A DNA stretch of 12,583 nt from CAYPEZ01 sp964622275 (GCA_964622275.1 CAZUMX010000029.1:1-12583); one strand, 5' to 3'. Shown: positions 1-5,940, counted from the stretch's first letter. The notes: generated by a model from the sequence alone, not told the origin. Program-made: numbers and translations.

Positions 1-211
1 GAACCGCCGCAGCAAGAAGTGCGCCCTCGAGGCAATGAGCCGATTTTCGACGAATAGTTTCACCCGGAGAAGATAGAGAGTCTGAAAAATTGAATGGAAT
101 TGCATTGAGAAAATCTTGAATGTGCTCCGGTGTATTGAGTTTCTGAAACAATTCAATGTTTTTTTTGTTTAGGAGTGTACTCCATTGAATATTTCGAGTG
201 TTTCGAGGCAT
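1..211 (-). CDS. Transglutaminase-like protein, N-terminal part (runs off left edge)
   Basis: An open minus-strand frame starts at the ATG at 211-209 and stays open to the window edge, giving 70 residues. Near the visible C-terminus the sequence AHCLEGALLAAAV resembles the segment around the catalytic Cys of a transglutaminase-like family in which a line such as TAHCxEGAxxAAA follows a short N-terminal region. The preceding stretch EHIQDFLNAIPFNF also fits what I remember of these proteins. The His and Asp of the presumed triad would lie beyond the window. The gene begins 12 bp after the fur stop codon, has no obvious Shine-Dalgarno site, and is probably co-transcribed with fur. Substrate and role are unknown. 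The family assignment rests on memory of the motif, so it is moderate. Confidence 0.55.
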   Translation of the reverse strand, partial: MPRNTRNIQWSTLLNKKNIELFQKLNTPEHIQDFLNAIPFNFSDSLSSPGETIRRKSAHCLEGALLAAAV

Positions 212-223
212 AAATACCAAGTA

Positions 224-667
224 TCAGATATGCCGATCTTTTTTCTCGCATGAAAGGCATACTCCATAAAACTCTAGCGCATGGCTGTCGATTCCCTTAA
301 AGTGTTTTGAAGATTGTATTGCTTGATATTCAATACCTTCTGTTTCGCAATTTTCAACATCTTCAACAAAACCACAAACAGTACACGCAATATGATGATG
401 GTGTGCTCTTCCAAGATTCATTTCAAAGTGTGCATGAGGATGACGCAAATCAACACGTCGAAGGATTCCCTTTTGGACCAACACTTCAACCGCTCGATAA
501 ATACTGACTTGATCCAATTTCTCTTTTATCGCTCTGTGGACTTCTTTAATAGTCTCTGGTTTCGAGCTGTGTCTGAAATGCTCAAGGAGAGCAATGCGCC
601 CGGGGGTCGCTTTAAGACCTGCCTCTCTCAAAAGGGTCTCGAATGTTGAGTGTGTTTGGATCCGCAT
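224..667 (-). CDS. Fur-family metal- or peroxide-responsive transcriptional repressor
   Basis: This 147-aa protein has the usual Fur length and layout. An N-terminal winged helix (about residues 8-75, with recognition-helix region DQVSIYRAVEVLVQKG) is followed by a dimerisation and metal-binding domain. Visible metal ligands are the HHHH run at 89-92, the first Cys pair C95/C98 (CTVC) and the second pair C137/C140 (CLSC), which form the structural zinc site. Fur, Zur and PerR cannot be told apart from sequence alone; PerR would need oxidisable His ligands. It is divergent from the ATPase gene at 746. A TAGAAT hexamer (679-674) ends exactly six bases before the ATG, and TTGCAA (702-697) sits 17 bp upstream of it, so the mRNA is probably leaderless. 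The -35 overlaps a candidate operator, suggesting autoregulation. Confidence 0.93.
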   Translation of the reverse strand: MRIQTHSTFETLLREAGLKATPGRIALLEHFRHSSKPETIKEVHRAIKEKLDQVSIYRAVEVLVQKGILRRVDLRHPHAHFEMNLGRAHHHHIACTVCGFVEDVENCETEGIEYQAIQSSKHFKGIDSHALEFYGVCLSCEKKDRHI

Positions 668-745
668 GCGTTTATTCTATTCTAAACGCAAATAAGTTGC
701 AATAACTCACTCAGCATGATATCGTAACGCAACTATATTGCATTT
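668..745. promoter_or_regulatory. Divergent fur / ATPase promoter region
   Basis: This 78-bp region separates two divergent start codons. Minus strand, for fur: -35 TTGCAA at 702-697, 17-bp spacer, -10 TAGAAT at 679-674, then six bases to the ATG. Plus strand, for the ATPase: -10 TATATT at 734-739, then six bases to the ATG at 746; its -35 is weak. Neither gene has a Shine-Dalgarno site, so both mRNAs are likely leaderless. TGCAATA occurs at 698-704 and inverted at 736-742, and a related GCAAATAA lies at 688-695, about one helical turn from the first. Confidence 0.6.
695..707. promoter_or_regulatory. Candidate Fur-family operator
   Basis: AGTT-GCAAT-AACT is an inverted repeat with perfect 4-bp arms that covers the fur -35 hexamer. 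It is AT-rich and symmetric like Fur, Zur and PerR boxes, but it is not a match to a classical 19-bp Fur box. Assignment to this regulator is inferred from position next to the gene. Confidence 0.35.
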
Positions 746-1696
746 ATGAAAATAGCGTTTGTCGGAAAGGGTGGAAGTGGAAAGACGTCACTAAGCTCTC
801 TGTTGAGCCGTTTTTTGGCTTCCGAGGGGCGTCCTGTCATTGCGATTGACGGAGACATCAATCAACACATGGGTCGTTCCCTTTCGGGGTCTGACGACTT
901 ACAAAAAGCACTCCCACCGTTGGGAATCGAATCAAAAACGATCAAAGAACATCTTCGTGGAGAGAACCCACTCATCGAGAGTGCGGGAAGCATGATCAAG
1001 ACCACTCCTCCAGGAAAAGGCTCTCGACTCCTGTCGGTGACCGGAACGAACCCTGTCTATGATCGATTCTCTCGGATGGTCGATGGCGTGAGGTTCATGG
1101 CCGTCGGCCCCTTCAGCGAGGAAGACCTGGGAGTCCGGTGCTATCACTCCAAGACGGGTGTCGTCGAACTCCTCCTCAATCACATGGTGGACAGGAGCAA
1201 TGAGTATATTGTCGTCGACATGACCGCAGGTGCGGACGCATTCGCTTCAGGACTCTTCACCCGATTCGACCTCACTATTCTCGTGGTCGAGCCCACGGTC
1301 AAATCGGTCGATGTCTATCACCAGTATCAGTCGTACGCCAAAGACCATGGTGTCGTCATCCGTGTCGTCGGGAACAAGATCGAGAGCCCTGAGGACGAGG
1401 CATTCATCCGCGAGCGTGTCGGTGATGCGTACATCGCGGGGTTCCCTGCTTCGAGTTTCGTGAAGCGAACCGATCGTGGAGAACATCTTCCGCTCACCAC
1501 ACTCTCCTCTGTCGAATCAGAAATTCTCACATCGATCAAAGGTGTCGCCGATGCACAGACAAAGGATTGGGCAAAATATCTCTCGGTCGCCCAAGAGTTC
1601 CACAAGAAGAATGCCGAGAGCTGGGCGAATGAGGATGTAGGAGCCGATCTCACCAAACAGATTGATCCGACTTTCGCCTATCCGGAGCCTAGTTAG
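746..1696 (+). CDS. MinD/CooC-type P-loop ATPase
   Basis: This 316-aa soluble protein opens with a deviant Walker A motif, GKGGSGKTS (residues 7-15), carrying the extra Lys typical of the MinD/ParA/ArsA/CooC group. A switch-like segment AIDGDINQH (33-41) and a Walker B-like VVDMTAGADA (156-165) follow. The closest remembered relatives are CooC-like ATP-binding proteins, whose best-known member helps insert nickel into CO dehydrogenase. No such enzyme is visible here, so the client is unknown. The C-terminal tail past about residue 280 is polar. Codons end mostly in C or G and the gene is richer in GC than the neighbouring fur and yibE/F genes. The ATG at 746 lies six bases after a TATATT -10 and has no Shine-Dalgarno site. 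Divergence from fur suggests possible metal-responsive control. Confidence 0.85.
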   Translation: MKIAFVGKGGSGKTSLSSLLSRFLASEGRPVIAIDGDINQHMGRSLSGSDDLQKALPPLGIESKTIKEHLRGENPLIESAGSMIKTTPPGKGSRLLSVTGTNPVYDRFSRMVDGVRFMAVGPFSEEDLGVRCYHSKTGVVELLLNHMVDRSNEYIVVDMTAGADAFASGLFTRFDLTILVVEPTVKSVDVYHQYQSYAKDHGVVIRVVGNKIESPEDEAFIRERVGDAYIAGFPASSFVKRTDRGEHLPLTTLSSVESEILTSIKGVADAQTKDWAKYLSVAQEFHKKNAESWANEDVGADLTKQIDPTFAYPEPS

Positions 1697-1798
1697 AGAT
1701 GATGTGTGCGGTGGGGATGTTTCCTTGTGGAAGTATCTCGACCGCTCGCTTTATCCGCGAGTAATCTTGTCCTTTCACAACGCCCATAGGAGGCAAAC

Positions 1799-2179
1799 AT
1801 GTCCCTTCCGTCAATCCCTCAGGTCGCCGCCGACCTCAAGATCGATCTGTCCAAGGCCCGCAAGAGCCAGCGTGAGCGCGTGCTCGTCGAAGCCATGCGT
1901 CGCGACCTGCCCCTCGCGGTCGAGCTCCTTCACCAGAAAAGCCACAAGAAGGGCGTCGAGGCCGAGTGGCTGGAAGACCCGAACAGCGAGGTCGGAAAGC
2001 AGCTCATCCGGCTACATGCGTCCGACGCACTCCGCCCTCTCGCAGAGAAGCACTTCTGCCACGGGAAAAAACTGTGGTTCGTGAACTGCTGCAAGGGAAC
2101 GGTGGGGACCAAACCCCGCAACCTGCTCAAGCTCCAGATCGAGACCCAGATGGGTCCGATCGCCTACGCCGACTGCTAA
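1799..2179 (+). CDS. Hypothetical 126-aa protein
   Basis: I do not recognise this protein. It is soluble and charged, has four Cys (87, 97, 98 and 126, the last being the final residue), and contains a helical Arg/Lys/Glu-rich first half and a GKKLWFVNCCKGTVG segment. The start is set by a perfect AGGAGG (1788-1793) five bases before the ATG. It follows the ATPase after 102 bp, in which a small CTCGC/GCGAG hairpin lies upstream of the start, and it ends just before a strong terminator. Codon use is strongly biased to C and G in third positions, as in the ATPase, unlike the yibE/F gene that follows. A different frame stays open across it into the yibE/F gene, but the Shine-Dalgarno site and terminator support this frame. 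Confidence 0.75.
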   Translation: MSLPSIPQVAADLKIDLSKARKSQRERVLVEAMRRDLPLAVELLHQKSHKKGVEAEWLEDPNSEVGKQLIRLHASDALRPLAEKHFCHGKKLWFVNCCKGTVGTKPRNLLKLQIETQMGPIAYADC

Positions 2180-2185
2180 GACACT

Positions 2186-2220
2186 CGAGCCTATACCAAT
2201 GTGGTATAGGCTCGTTTTTT
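2186..2220 (+). terminator. Intrinsic terminator after the 126-aa gene
   Basis: A perfect 12-bp stem, CGAGCCTATACC (2186-2197) with GGTATAGGCTCG (2203-2214), has a 5-base loop and is followed by six T. It starts 6 bp after the stop codon. Confidence 0.93.
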
Positions 2221-2232
2221 GTAAGGTACAAT

Positions 2233-3333
2233 ATGCACATGCATATGCGCGTGATGTTTATTATTGCTCTTGCTCTCACACCTCTTTTGCTTTCTGCACA
2301 AGAACTCGTCCCAGAGACGGTTACTGTTGAGCGTGCGGTGGTTCGTACCATTTTATCTGAAAACACGAACCCGATTCCTGGTACAAGCGTTTCTGCCGTC
2401 GTTCAAAAACTCCAAGTTGAAATTCTTACGGGTCGATCCACGGGAGAAGTCGTCGTGTTTGAGAATGACTATCTCCCACTGAAAGAAGGGCAGCGCTTCT
2501 TCCTTCGCCACGAGACCAGCCCATTTCACACCAGTGATGTCTATGCAGTGCTTGAACCCGATCGCACTCTTGTCCTCGCTGTGTCAGTAGTATGTTTTCT
2601 TTTTCTTCTATTTCTCATTGGTGGAAAGCAAGGTATACGGGGATTGCTCACACTCGTCGCAAGCATTGCCATCATCGTTTGGGTACTGTTCCCTGGACTA
2701 CTTAAAGGATACTCCCCAATTCTTTTGAGCACACTTGTATCATCTGTTATCGTCCTTGTTGGTGCATATGTGACACATGGCTGGAATAGAGCGACAACAG
2801 CGTCCATTGTTGGAATGATCACAACACTTGTTGTCACAGGATTACTCTCGCATCTATTTATTGAAGCTGGTCAATTTAGCGGAATGAGTAATGAGGAATC
2901 CGTTTACCTCAACTTCGACACAGCAGGAATATTGAATTTTCGCGGACTCTTGTTGGGTGGCATATTAATTGGACTTTTGGGAGTGCTTTATGATGCAGCA
3001 ATAAGCCAAGCAATTGCAGTGGAAGAATTATTACGAGCTGGGATTCATGACAAAAGACTCCTGTTTACCCGCGCGATGCGCATGGGGCGTGAACACATTG
3101 GAGCCCTTGTGAACACGTTGGCAATAGCGTATGTTGGAACATCACTTCCACTTCTTCTTCTCTTTTATCATTCATCCAGCAATTTTCTTGCATCATTGAA
3201 TCGCGAGCTCTTTGCTGAAGAAATTATCCGCACCATGATTGGAGGCTCAGGAGTGCTTTTGGCTATCCCTATCACAACAATAGCGACAATTTTTCTCATG
3301 ACACAAAAAAACTTGAAGAAGAGCGAAGATTAG
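2233..3333 (+). CDS. YibE/F-family membrane protein
   Basis: From 2233 the product is 366 aa. It has an N-terminal signal or anchor (FIIALALTPLLLSAQ, about residues 9-23), an extracytoplasmic region of roughly 90 residues, and then about seven hydrophobic segments. The second half shows features of the YibE/F family: GGILIGLLGVLYDAAISQ, the REHIGALVNTLAIAYVG segment, and a C-terminal GGSGVLLAIPITTI helix. The family is widespread in Firmicutes and candidate phyla and may be a transporter, but its function is not established. The frame is open upstream to 1966, but that part overlaps the 126-aa gene and the terminator, so it is not coding. Two starts are possible: ATG 2233, six bases after AAGG, or ATG 2239, exactly six bases after TACAAT (2227-2232). 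Confidence 0.85.
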   Translation: MHMHMRVMFIIALALTPLLLSAQELVPETVTVERAVVRTILSENTNPIPGTSVSAVVQKLQVEILTGRSTGEVVVFENDYLPLKEGQRFFLRHETSPFHTSDVYAVLEPDRTLVLAVSVVCFLFLLFLIGGKQGIRGLLTLVASIAIIVWVLFPGLLKGYSPILLSTLVSSVIVLVGAYVTHGWNRATTASIVGMITTLVVTGLLSHLFIEAGQFSGMSNEESVYLNFDTAGILNFRGLLLGGILIGLLGVLYDAAISQAIAVEELLRAGIHDKRLLFTRAMRMGREHIGALVNTLAIAYVGTSLPLLLLFYHSSSNFLASLNRELFAEEIIRTMIGGSGVLLAIPITTIATIFLMTQKNLKKSED

Positions 3334-3370
3334 TTTAAGCTACGAGCTGCTGTGTTCATTGGAGTACTGT

Positions 3371-3535
3371 GTGGAAAATAGACCTGAAAATAGCGAGCAA
3401 GGCAGACAGCAGAAAGACGAGCGTCAGCCACAGGAAGAGAAACCCCTTCCCCTACAGAACAATGATGAGGTCGAGCGTTCACGTCTCATCATCAAAGCAA
3501 TAAATGCCCGCAATAAAATTCTTCAGCATCGCTGA
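3371..3535 (+). CDS. Small 54-aa hydrophilic protein
   Basis: A short frame opens at GTG 3371 with GGAG (3361-3364) six bases upstream, and stops at TGA 3533-3535, eight bases before a terminator. The product is very polar: an N-terminal Glu/Gln/Asn/Lys-rich half (about residues 1-30) followed by NNDEVERSRLIIKAINARNK, which looks like an amphipathic helix. It has no membrane segment and no recognised domain. It lies 37 bp downstream of yibE/F and is probably co-transcribed with it. The composition is protein-like, and the Shine-Dalgarno site and terminator frame it well, but the GTG start and lack of known relatives leave some doubt. Confidence 0.6.
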   Translation: MENRPENSEQGRQQKDERQPQEEKPLPLQNNDEVERSRLIIKAINARNKILQHR

Positions 3536-3543
3536 ACACTCGA

Positions 3544-3580
3544 CCCCCACCTTACCATGAAGTGTGGGGGATTCTTTTTT
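3544..3580 (+). terminator. Intrinsic terminator after the 54-aa gene
   Basis: CCCCCAC (3544-3550) pairs with GTGGGGG (3564-3570) and is followed by ATTC and six T. It faces the minus-strand terminator at 3594-3630, as expected for convergent transcription. Confidence 0.85.
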
Positions 3581-3590
3581 ATACAATCTT

Positions 3591-3955
3591 CCCAAAAAAC
3601 ATATCACCCGCATCAGCTGAATGCGGGTGACGATGTTTTCCGATGTGCGGTCTCGTGGTGGAGTGTAGTCTGTATCCCTCGGACTCCCGAAATAGCGGGA
3701 CGCACGACAAGAAGGTTGTCCTCCTTTGCTTTGCTCCATCAAAACTGAAGAACACTAGGGAAAGAAACAGTGGGCCCTTTCAGAGACGTTGCTTACGACG
3801 CTGACCCTGGGGTGATTTCGGTCACAGAGGGTCGGTGGGACATAAGAGCATACGAGACTCACGCTTAGGATGGTGGACCGGCCTTTTGGACCGCCACACA
3901 GAGGAAGCCTAAGAGCTCTCTGGGAAGATGTGGGACACTTTTGGTGATCACATCT
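3591..3955 (-). ncRNA. Candidate structured RNA, about 365 nt, family unknown
   Basis: The 560 bp between the 54-aa and 135-aa genes hold no convincing protein. On the minus strand they have a promoter (3962-3990), a terminator (3594-3630) and many paired segments. In forward coordinates: GATGTG/CACATC near 3930-3955; AGAGC 3846 with GCTCT 3914 enclosing CTTAGG 3864 / CCTAAG 3908, which encloses TGGTGG/CCGCCA; GACCCT 3802 / AGGGTC 3828, with GTGA/TCAC inside; and GTGCG/CGCAC around 3645-3705, enclosing CCCG/CGGG. GC content is higher than in the flanking AT-rich DNA. The size fits RNase P RNA or tmRNA, but I could not find the RNase P core (GAGGAAAGUCC, ACAGAA), the tmRNA ends or tag, or the SRP GGAAG tetraloop. 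Plus-strand transcription cannot be excluded. The 5' end is estimated from the promoter. Confidence 0.5.
3594..3630 (-). terminator. Terminator of the candidate RNA
   Basis: A perfect 10-bp stem, TCACCCGCAT (3604-3613) with ATGCGGGTGA (3621-3630), has a 7-base loop. On the minus strand it is followed by TATG and six T. Confidence 0.7.
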
Positions 3956-3961
3956 ACAAGG

Positions 3962-3990
3962 ATTATCCCAAGTGACACAATGAGGGTCAA
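3962..3990 (-). promoter_or_regulatory. Promoter for the candidate RNA
   Basis: On the minus strand, TTGACC (3990-3985) and GATAAT (3967-3962) each match consensus at five of six positions and are separated by 17 bp. Transcription would start near 3955. Confidence 0.6.
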
Positions 3991-4020
3991 ACGCTCGGTG
4001 TGTATAAGTATGACGTGTAT

Positions 4021-4049
4021 TTGACAATCTAACGAATAAACATTATAAT
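4021..4049 (+). promoter_or_regulatory. Consensus sigma-70-type promoter for the 135-aa gene
   Basis: A perfect TTGACA (4021-4026) and a perfect TATAAT (4044-4049) are separated by exactly 17 bp. The predicted start gives a leader of about 40 nt before ATG 4096. This is the strongest promoter in the window. Confidence 0.9.
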
Positions 4050-4095
4050 CTTCAACTGATTACGCTCCTTTCAGAGAACCATATAGGGGAAAAAC

Positions 4096-4503
4096 ATGGA
4101 TCAAGATCGCAAAGAAGCGATATTTCGTGGAAAAGAAATTCTTTCTGTGATGGCCGCTCGTCCAGTCCAACACCGAGGACCAAACACAGATCTCCAGATA
4201 CTGATGGATGAATTTCAGCTTTCGTTTCAGGATCTCGGAATCTCTCAACAGGAGTACGAGAATCTACTCCGCTACTGCTCCATAGCAAGAGCGAGGGAGT
4301 TCTTTCAAAACGCAAGAAAGCGTTCCCCTGCTTATCCCTGGCTGCGATTTTTCGAGCTAGAAATGAGCGAGAACAGACTCAGTTTTTCTGAAGTCGGCAT
4401 CGAGGCACACGAATATGAGCAACACCGAAGCTGGTTTGTGAGGAAATTCCCCCACTTCTTCCTCGGTTCACCGTATCGCGAACCAACAGCGTATTTTGGT
4501 TGA
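4096..4503 (+). CDS. Hypothetical 135-aa protein with an internal duplication
   Basis: The family is not recognised. It is a soluble, charged, helical protein with two related units: LSFQDLGISQQEYE (residues 42-55) and LSFSEVGIEAHEYE (95-108), 53 residues apart. Each unit is followed by an aromatic or basic helix ending in a Phe pair (AREFF, PHFF). This suggests tandem copies of a small helical module, perhaps for binding nucleic acid or protein, but no known domain can be named. The start has AGGGGA (4085-4090) five bases upstream and is served by the perfect consensus promoter at 4021. The gene is monocistronic, closed by a terminator at 4537, and likely well expressed. Confidence 0.82.
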   Translation: MDQDRKEAIFRGKEILSVMAARPVQHRGPNTDLQILMDEFQLSFQDLGISQQEYENLLRYCSIARAREFFQNARKRSPAYPWLRFFELEMSENRLSFSEVGIEAHEYEQHRSWFVRKFPHFFLGSPYREPTAYFG

Positions 4504-4536
4504 GAGTTTCTCTCACCAACACACAGTAGTACTAAA

Positions 4537-4573
4537 AACCCCGTGAGGATATATCTCACGGGGTTCTCTTTTT
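4537..4573 (+). terminator. Intrinsic terminator after the 135-aa gene
   Basis: AACCCCGTGAG (4537-4547) pairs perfectly with CTCACGGGGTT (4555-4565), followed by a T-rich tract. A smaller perfect hairpin, TGAGAG/CTCTCA, begins at the stop codon (4501-4515). Confidence 0.92.
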
Positions 4574-4596
4574 CCTAATCGCAGTCTTTGGTGTGT

Positions 4597-4627
4597 TTGA
4601 CAAGTCCTGATAACACGATAGTCTAAT
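4597..4627 (+). promoter_or_regulatory. Probable promoter of the 58-aa gene
   Basis: A perfect TTGACA lies at 4597-4602. The -10 is either TCTAAT (4622-4627, 19-bp spacer, five of six matches) or TAGTCT (4619-4624, 16-bp spacer). Confidence 0.5.
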
Positions 4628-4649
4628 TGAAGATGAAAGGAGCGCCACA

Positions 4650-4826
4650 ATGGATACACCCAGATCGCTTTACGAAGAGTCGTCGAGGTTGTTGAAGAAT
4701 CCAGAAATCCAACAAATTTACACCCAGATGTCGGACCGCATCACTCGGCAAGCCATTCAGCCCTCTTTCGAGACAAAAGCAGAAAGTAACGAGAGAGAGA
4801 CCCCCATTACCCCCGATCACTTGTGA
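4650..4826 (+). CDS. Small 58-aa hydrophilic protein
   Basis: ATG 4650 has a strong AAAGGAG (4636-4642) seven bases upstream, a TTGACA promoter and its own terminator, so it is a complete one-gene unit. The product is soluble and charged: an N-terminal helical part with SSRLLKNPEIQQIYTQMSDR, then a Ser/Glu/Thr/Pro-rich tail. It contains no Cys, no membrane segment and no recognised domain. The terminator stem begins inside the last codons and its 3' arm follows the stop codon directly, a compact arrangement. Function is unknown; the coding call rests on translation signals and sensible composition. Confidence 0.65.
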   Translation: MDTPRSLYEESSRLLKNPEIQQIYTQMSDRITRQAIQPSFETKAESNERETPITPDHL

Positions 4827-4836
4827 CGGGGGTTTT
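4810..4836 (+). terminator. Terminator overlapping the end of the 58-aa gene
   Basis: CCCCCG (4810-4815) pairs with CGGGGG (4827-4832), with TCAC/GTGA inside and one bulged A, followed by TTTT. The 5' arm is coding sequence and the stop codon lies within the hairpin. Confidence 0.82.
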
Positions 4837-4876
4837 ACTTTAGCCTTTGTGCGACACTCTGGTATACAATATCCTT

Positions 4877-5122
4877 ATGAAAAGAACCGGCGGATATGGA
4901 CTCTTGCTTCTCATTCTCATAGGAAGTGCACTCCTTATTTTCATCGTTACCAAAATGTACTTCACAGACAACCCTTCCCCTGTCGTCATAAAAGACGGGT
5001 CCATAGAGTCCCAAGAGGTGACCGCCATAGAAGCCGCAAATAAAAATATCGACACCGCCAAAGCGATGCAAGAAAAATTAAACAAACAAAACCAGGAGAT
5101 TAATAAAGTGATAAATGAATAA
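4877..5122 (+). CDS. Small single-pass membrane protein with coiled-coil tail
   Basis: This 81-aa product has one N-terminal transmembrane helix (about residues 9-27, GLLLLILIGSALLIFIV) after a basic MKRTGGY start, which suggests the tail lies outside. A spacer with NPSPVVIKDGS follows, and the last 35 residues form a helix rich in Ala, Lys, Gln and Asn that is likely a coiled coil. Family unknown. The frame is open back to 4847, but ATG 4877 is preferred: TACAAT (4865-4870) ends exactly six bases before it, and an overlapping TGGTATACA (4860-4868) resembles an extended -10. There is no Shine-Dalgarno site, so a leaderless mRNA is likely. It converges with the minus-strand gene ending at 5182. 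Confidence 0.72.
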   Translation: MKRTGGYGLLLLILIGSALLIFIVTKMYFTDNPSPVVIKDGSIESQEVTAIEAANKNIDTAKAMQEKLNKQNQEINKVINE

Positions 5123-5181
5123 TAAATAAATCCACTCTATGAAAGCAGCGGGGGGAAGCACTAATATGAATATGTGAGTCT

Positions 5182-5537
5182 TTACTCTTCCACTACAGTC
5201 TCCCTTATTATTTCCGCCAGTTGAAGACCGAAACCCAATACAACAAGCCACCACCCCACTTCACTATAAAAATGATACCTAGCAGCAAAAGGAGCCTTCA
5301 TTAAGTCTTTGCCATGTTNNNNNNNNNNTACCTAGCAGCAAGCACAATCTGATTTTGATCGATTTGTTCCAGTATCAAATTGATATGTCCATCAGAATGA
5401 ATTTCGGTCGGAAGCCCGTAGTGAGCAAGAATGATGCTGCCCAAAAATGCAGAAGTGGCCGACCAAAAAGACAAACTGGAGAATAGCCGTTTGAAATTTA
5501 CATTGAGAGAACTATTTTTTAATCCCAAAAGTTTCAT
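5182..5537 (-). CDS. Small two-helix membrane protein, interrupted by assembly gap
   Basis: The frame starts at ATG 5537 and gives 69 codons, ending in VLAAR at 5331, before it meets the N run. The sequence TACCTAGCAGCAA at the gap edge (5329-5341) occurs again at 5276-5288. Joining the two copies continues the frame from AAR into YHFYSEVGWWLVVLGFGL and onward to TAA at 5182-5184. The rebuilt protein is 100 aa with two transmembrane helices, one in each half. The ATG overlaps the end of the upstream gene by 26 bp in another frame, so translation is probably coupled. No Shine-Dalgarno site or known family is seen. As printed, the gene would end prematurely in the 30 bp left of the gap, which I regard as spurious contig-end sequence. 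Confidence 0.62.
5276..5341. repeat. 13-bp direct repeat flanking the N run (unmerged contig overlap)
   Basis: TACCTAGCAGCAA is present at 5276-5288 and at 5329-5341. The second copy touches the N run directly. The phase of the repeat keeps the minus-strand reading frame intact when the two copies are merged. Confidence 0.8.
5319..5328. other. Assembly gap (10 N)
   Basis: Ten consecutive N mark a scaffold join rather than biological sequence. The true distance is probably negative (overlap), as argued for the flanking repeat. Confidence 0.97.
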
Positions 5538-5907
5538 TTTTTACAATCTCATATTTCTGAGCCATTTCGGTATATTCACGATTTGCCTCAAAAATTAAAT
5601 TCGGCCTGAGTGCAAGTTCTTTGTTGTGAGTCAGGTCATAAATAACAGCCGAACTTCCCGAAGCGCCAATATGAAATTCCGCAAAGCAGTTCCCTTCTTC
5701 TTTATCAAAGTTACTTTGAAGCACCTCCCACTGTAAGAATTCATTGCTTTTGTCCTTTGCAAAAGAAATACTTTTTTGAGCACACTCGGAAGTAATTTTA
5801 TATAACTCTGCTTTTGAAATTGAATGTTCACGATAATAAATAAATACTGCAATGGCCAACAAAACCGCTAGCACAACCCTAAACCATTGGTTCAGAATCA
5901 ATTTCAT
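5512..5907 (-). CDS. Hypothetical 131-aa membrane-anchored protein
   Basis: The product has one N-terminal transmembrane helix (about residues 9-25, VVLAVLLAIAVFIYY) and a soluble remainder of about 100 aa. This is probably extracytoplasmic, with two Cys (in SECAQKS and GNCFAEF) that could form a disulfide. The segment AVIYDLTHNKELALRPN looks like part of a beta-rich fold. No family is recognised. The perfect TATAAT (5919-5914) ends exactly six bases before the ATG, with no Shine-Dalgarno site, so the mRNA is probably leaderless. It overlaps the following membrane-protein gene by 26 bp and likely forms an operon with it. AT-rich codon use contrasts with the GC-rich element just upstream. Confidence 0.75.
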   Translation of the reverse strand: MKLILNQWFRVVLAVLLAIAVFIYYREHSISKAELYKITSECAQKSISFAKDKSNEFLQWEVLQSNFDKEEGNCFAEFHIGASGSSAVIYDLTHNKELALRPNLIFEANREYTEMAQKYEIVKNETFGIKK

Positions 5908-5913
5908 ATACGT

Positions 5914-5919
5914 ATTATA
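5914..5919 (-). promoter_or_regulatory. -10 element of the 131-aa gene
   Basis: On the minus strand a perfect TATAAT is followed by six bases and the ATG. No convincing -35 is seen 16-18 bp upstream. Confidence 0.6.
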
Positions 5920-5940
5920 CCCCTAAGTACCAAATTCCAC

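Noticed and set aside
1966..2232. Upstream in-frame extension of the yibE/F gene
   Set aside because: It overlaps the 126-aa gene, which has a perfect Shine-Dalgarno site, and runs through a strong terminator. The extension is Arg/Pro-rich and unlike a protein N-terminus; the signal-like segment begins after 2233.
3479..3742. 87-aa minus-strand ORF
   Set aside because: It crosses two opposing terminators and the 54-aa gene in antisense, which is not compatible with a transcript in that direction.
3591..3955. RNase P RNA, tmRNA or SRP RNA
   Set aside because: None of the expected conserved cores (GAGGAAAGUCC and ACAGAA, tmRNA ends and tag, GGAAG tetraloop) was found on either strand by eye, so no family name is given.
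3755..4027. 90-aa minus-strand ORF in the RNA region
   Set aside because: The composition is rich in Cys, His, Arg and Pro without domain-like pattern, no ribosome-binding site was found, and the DNA is dominated by base-paired segments.
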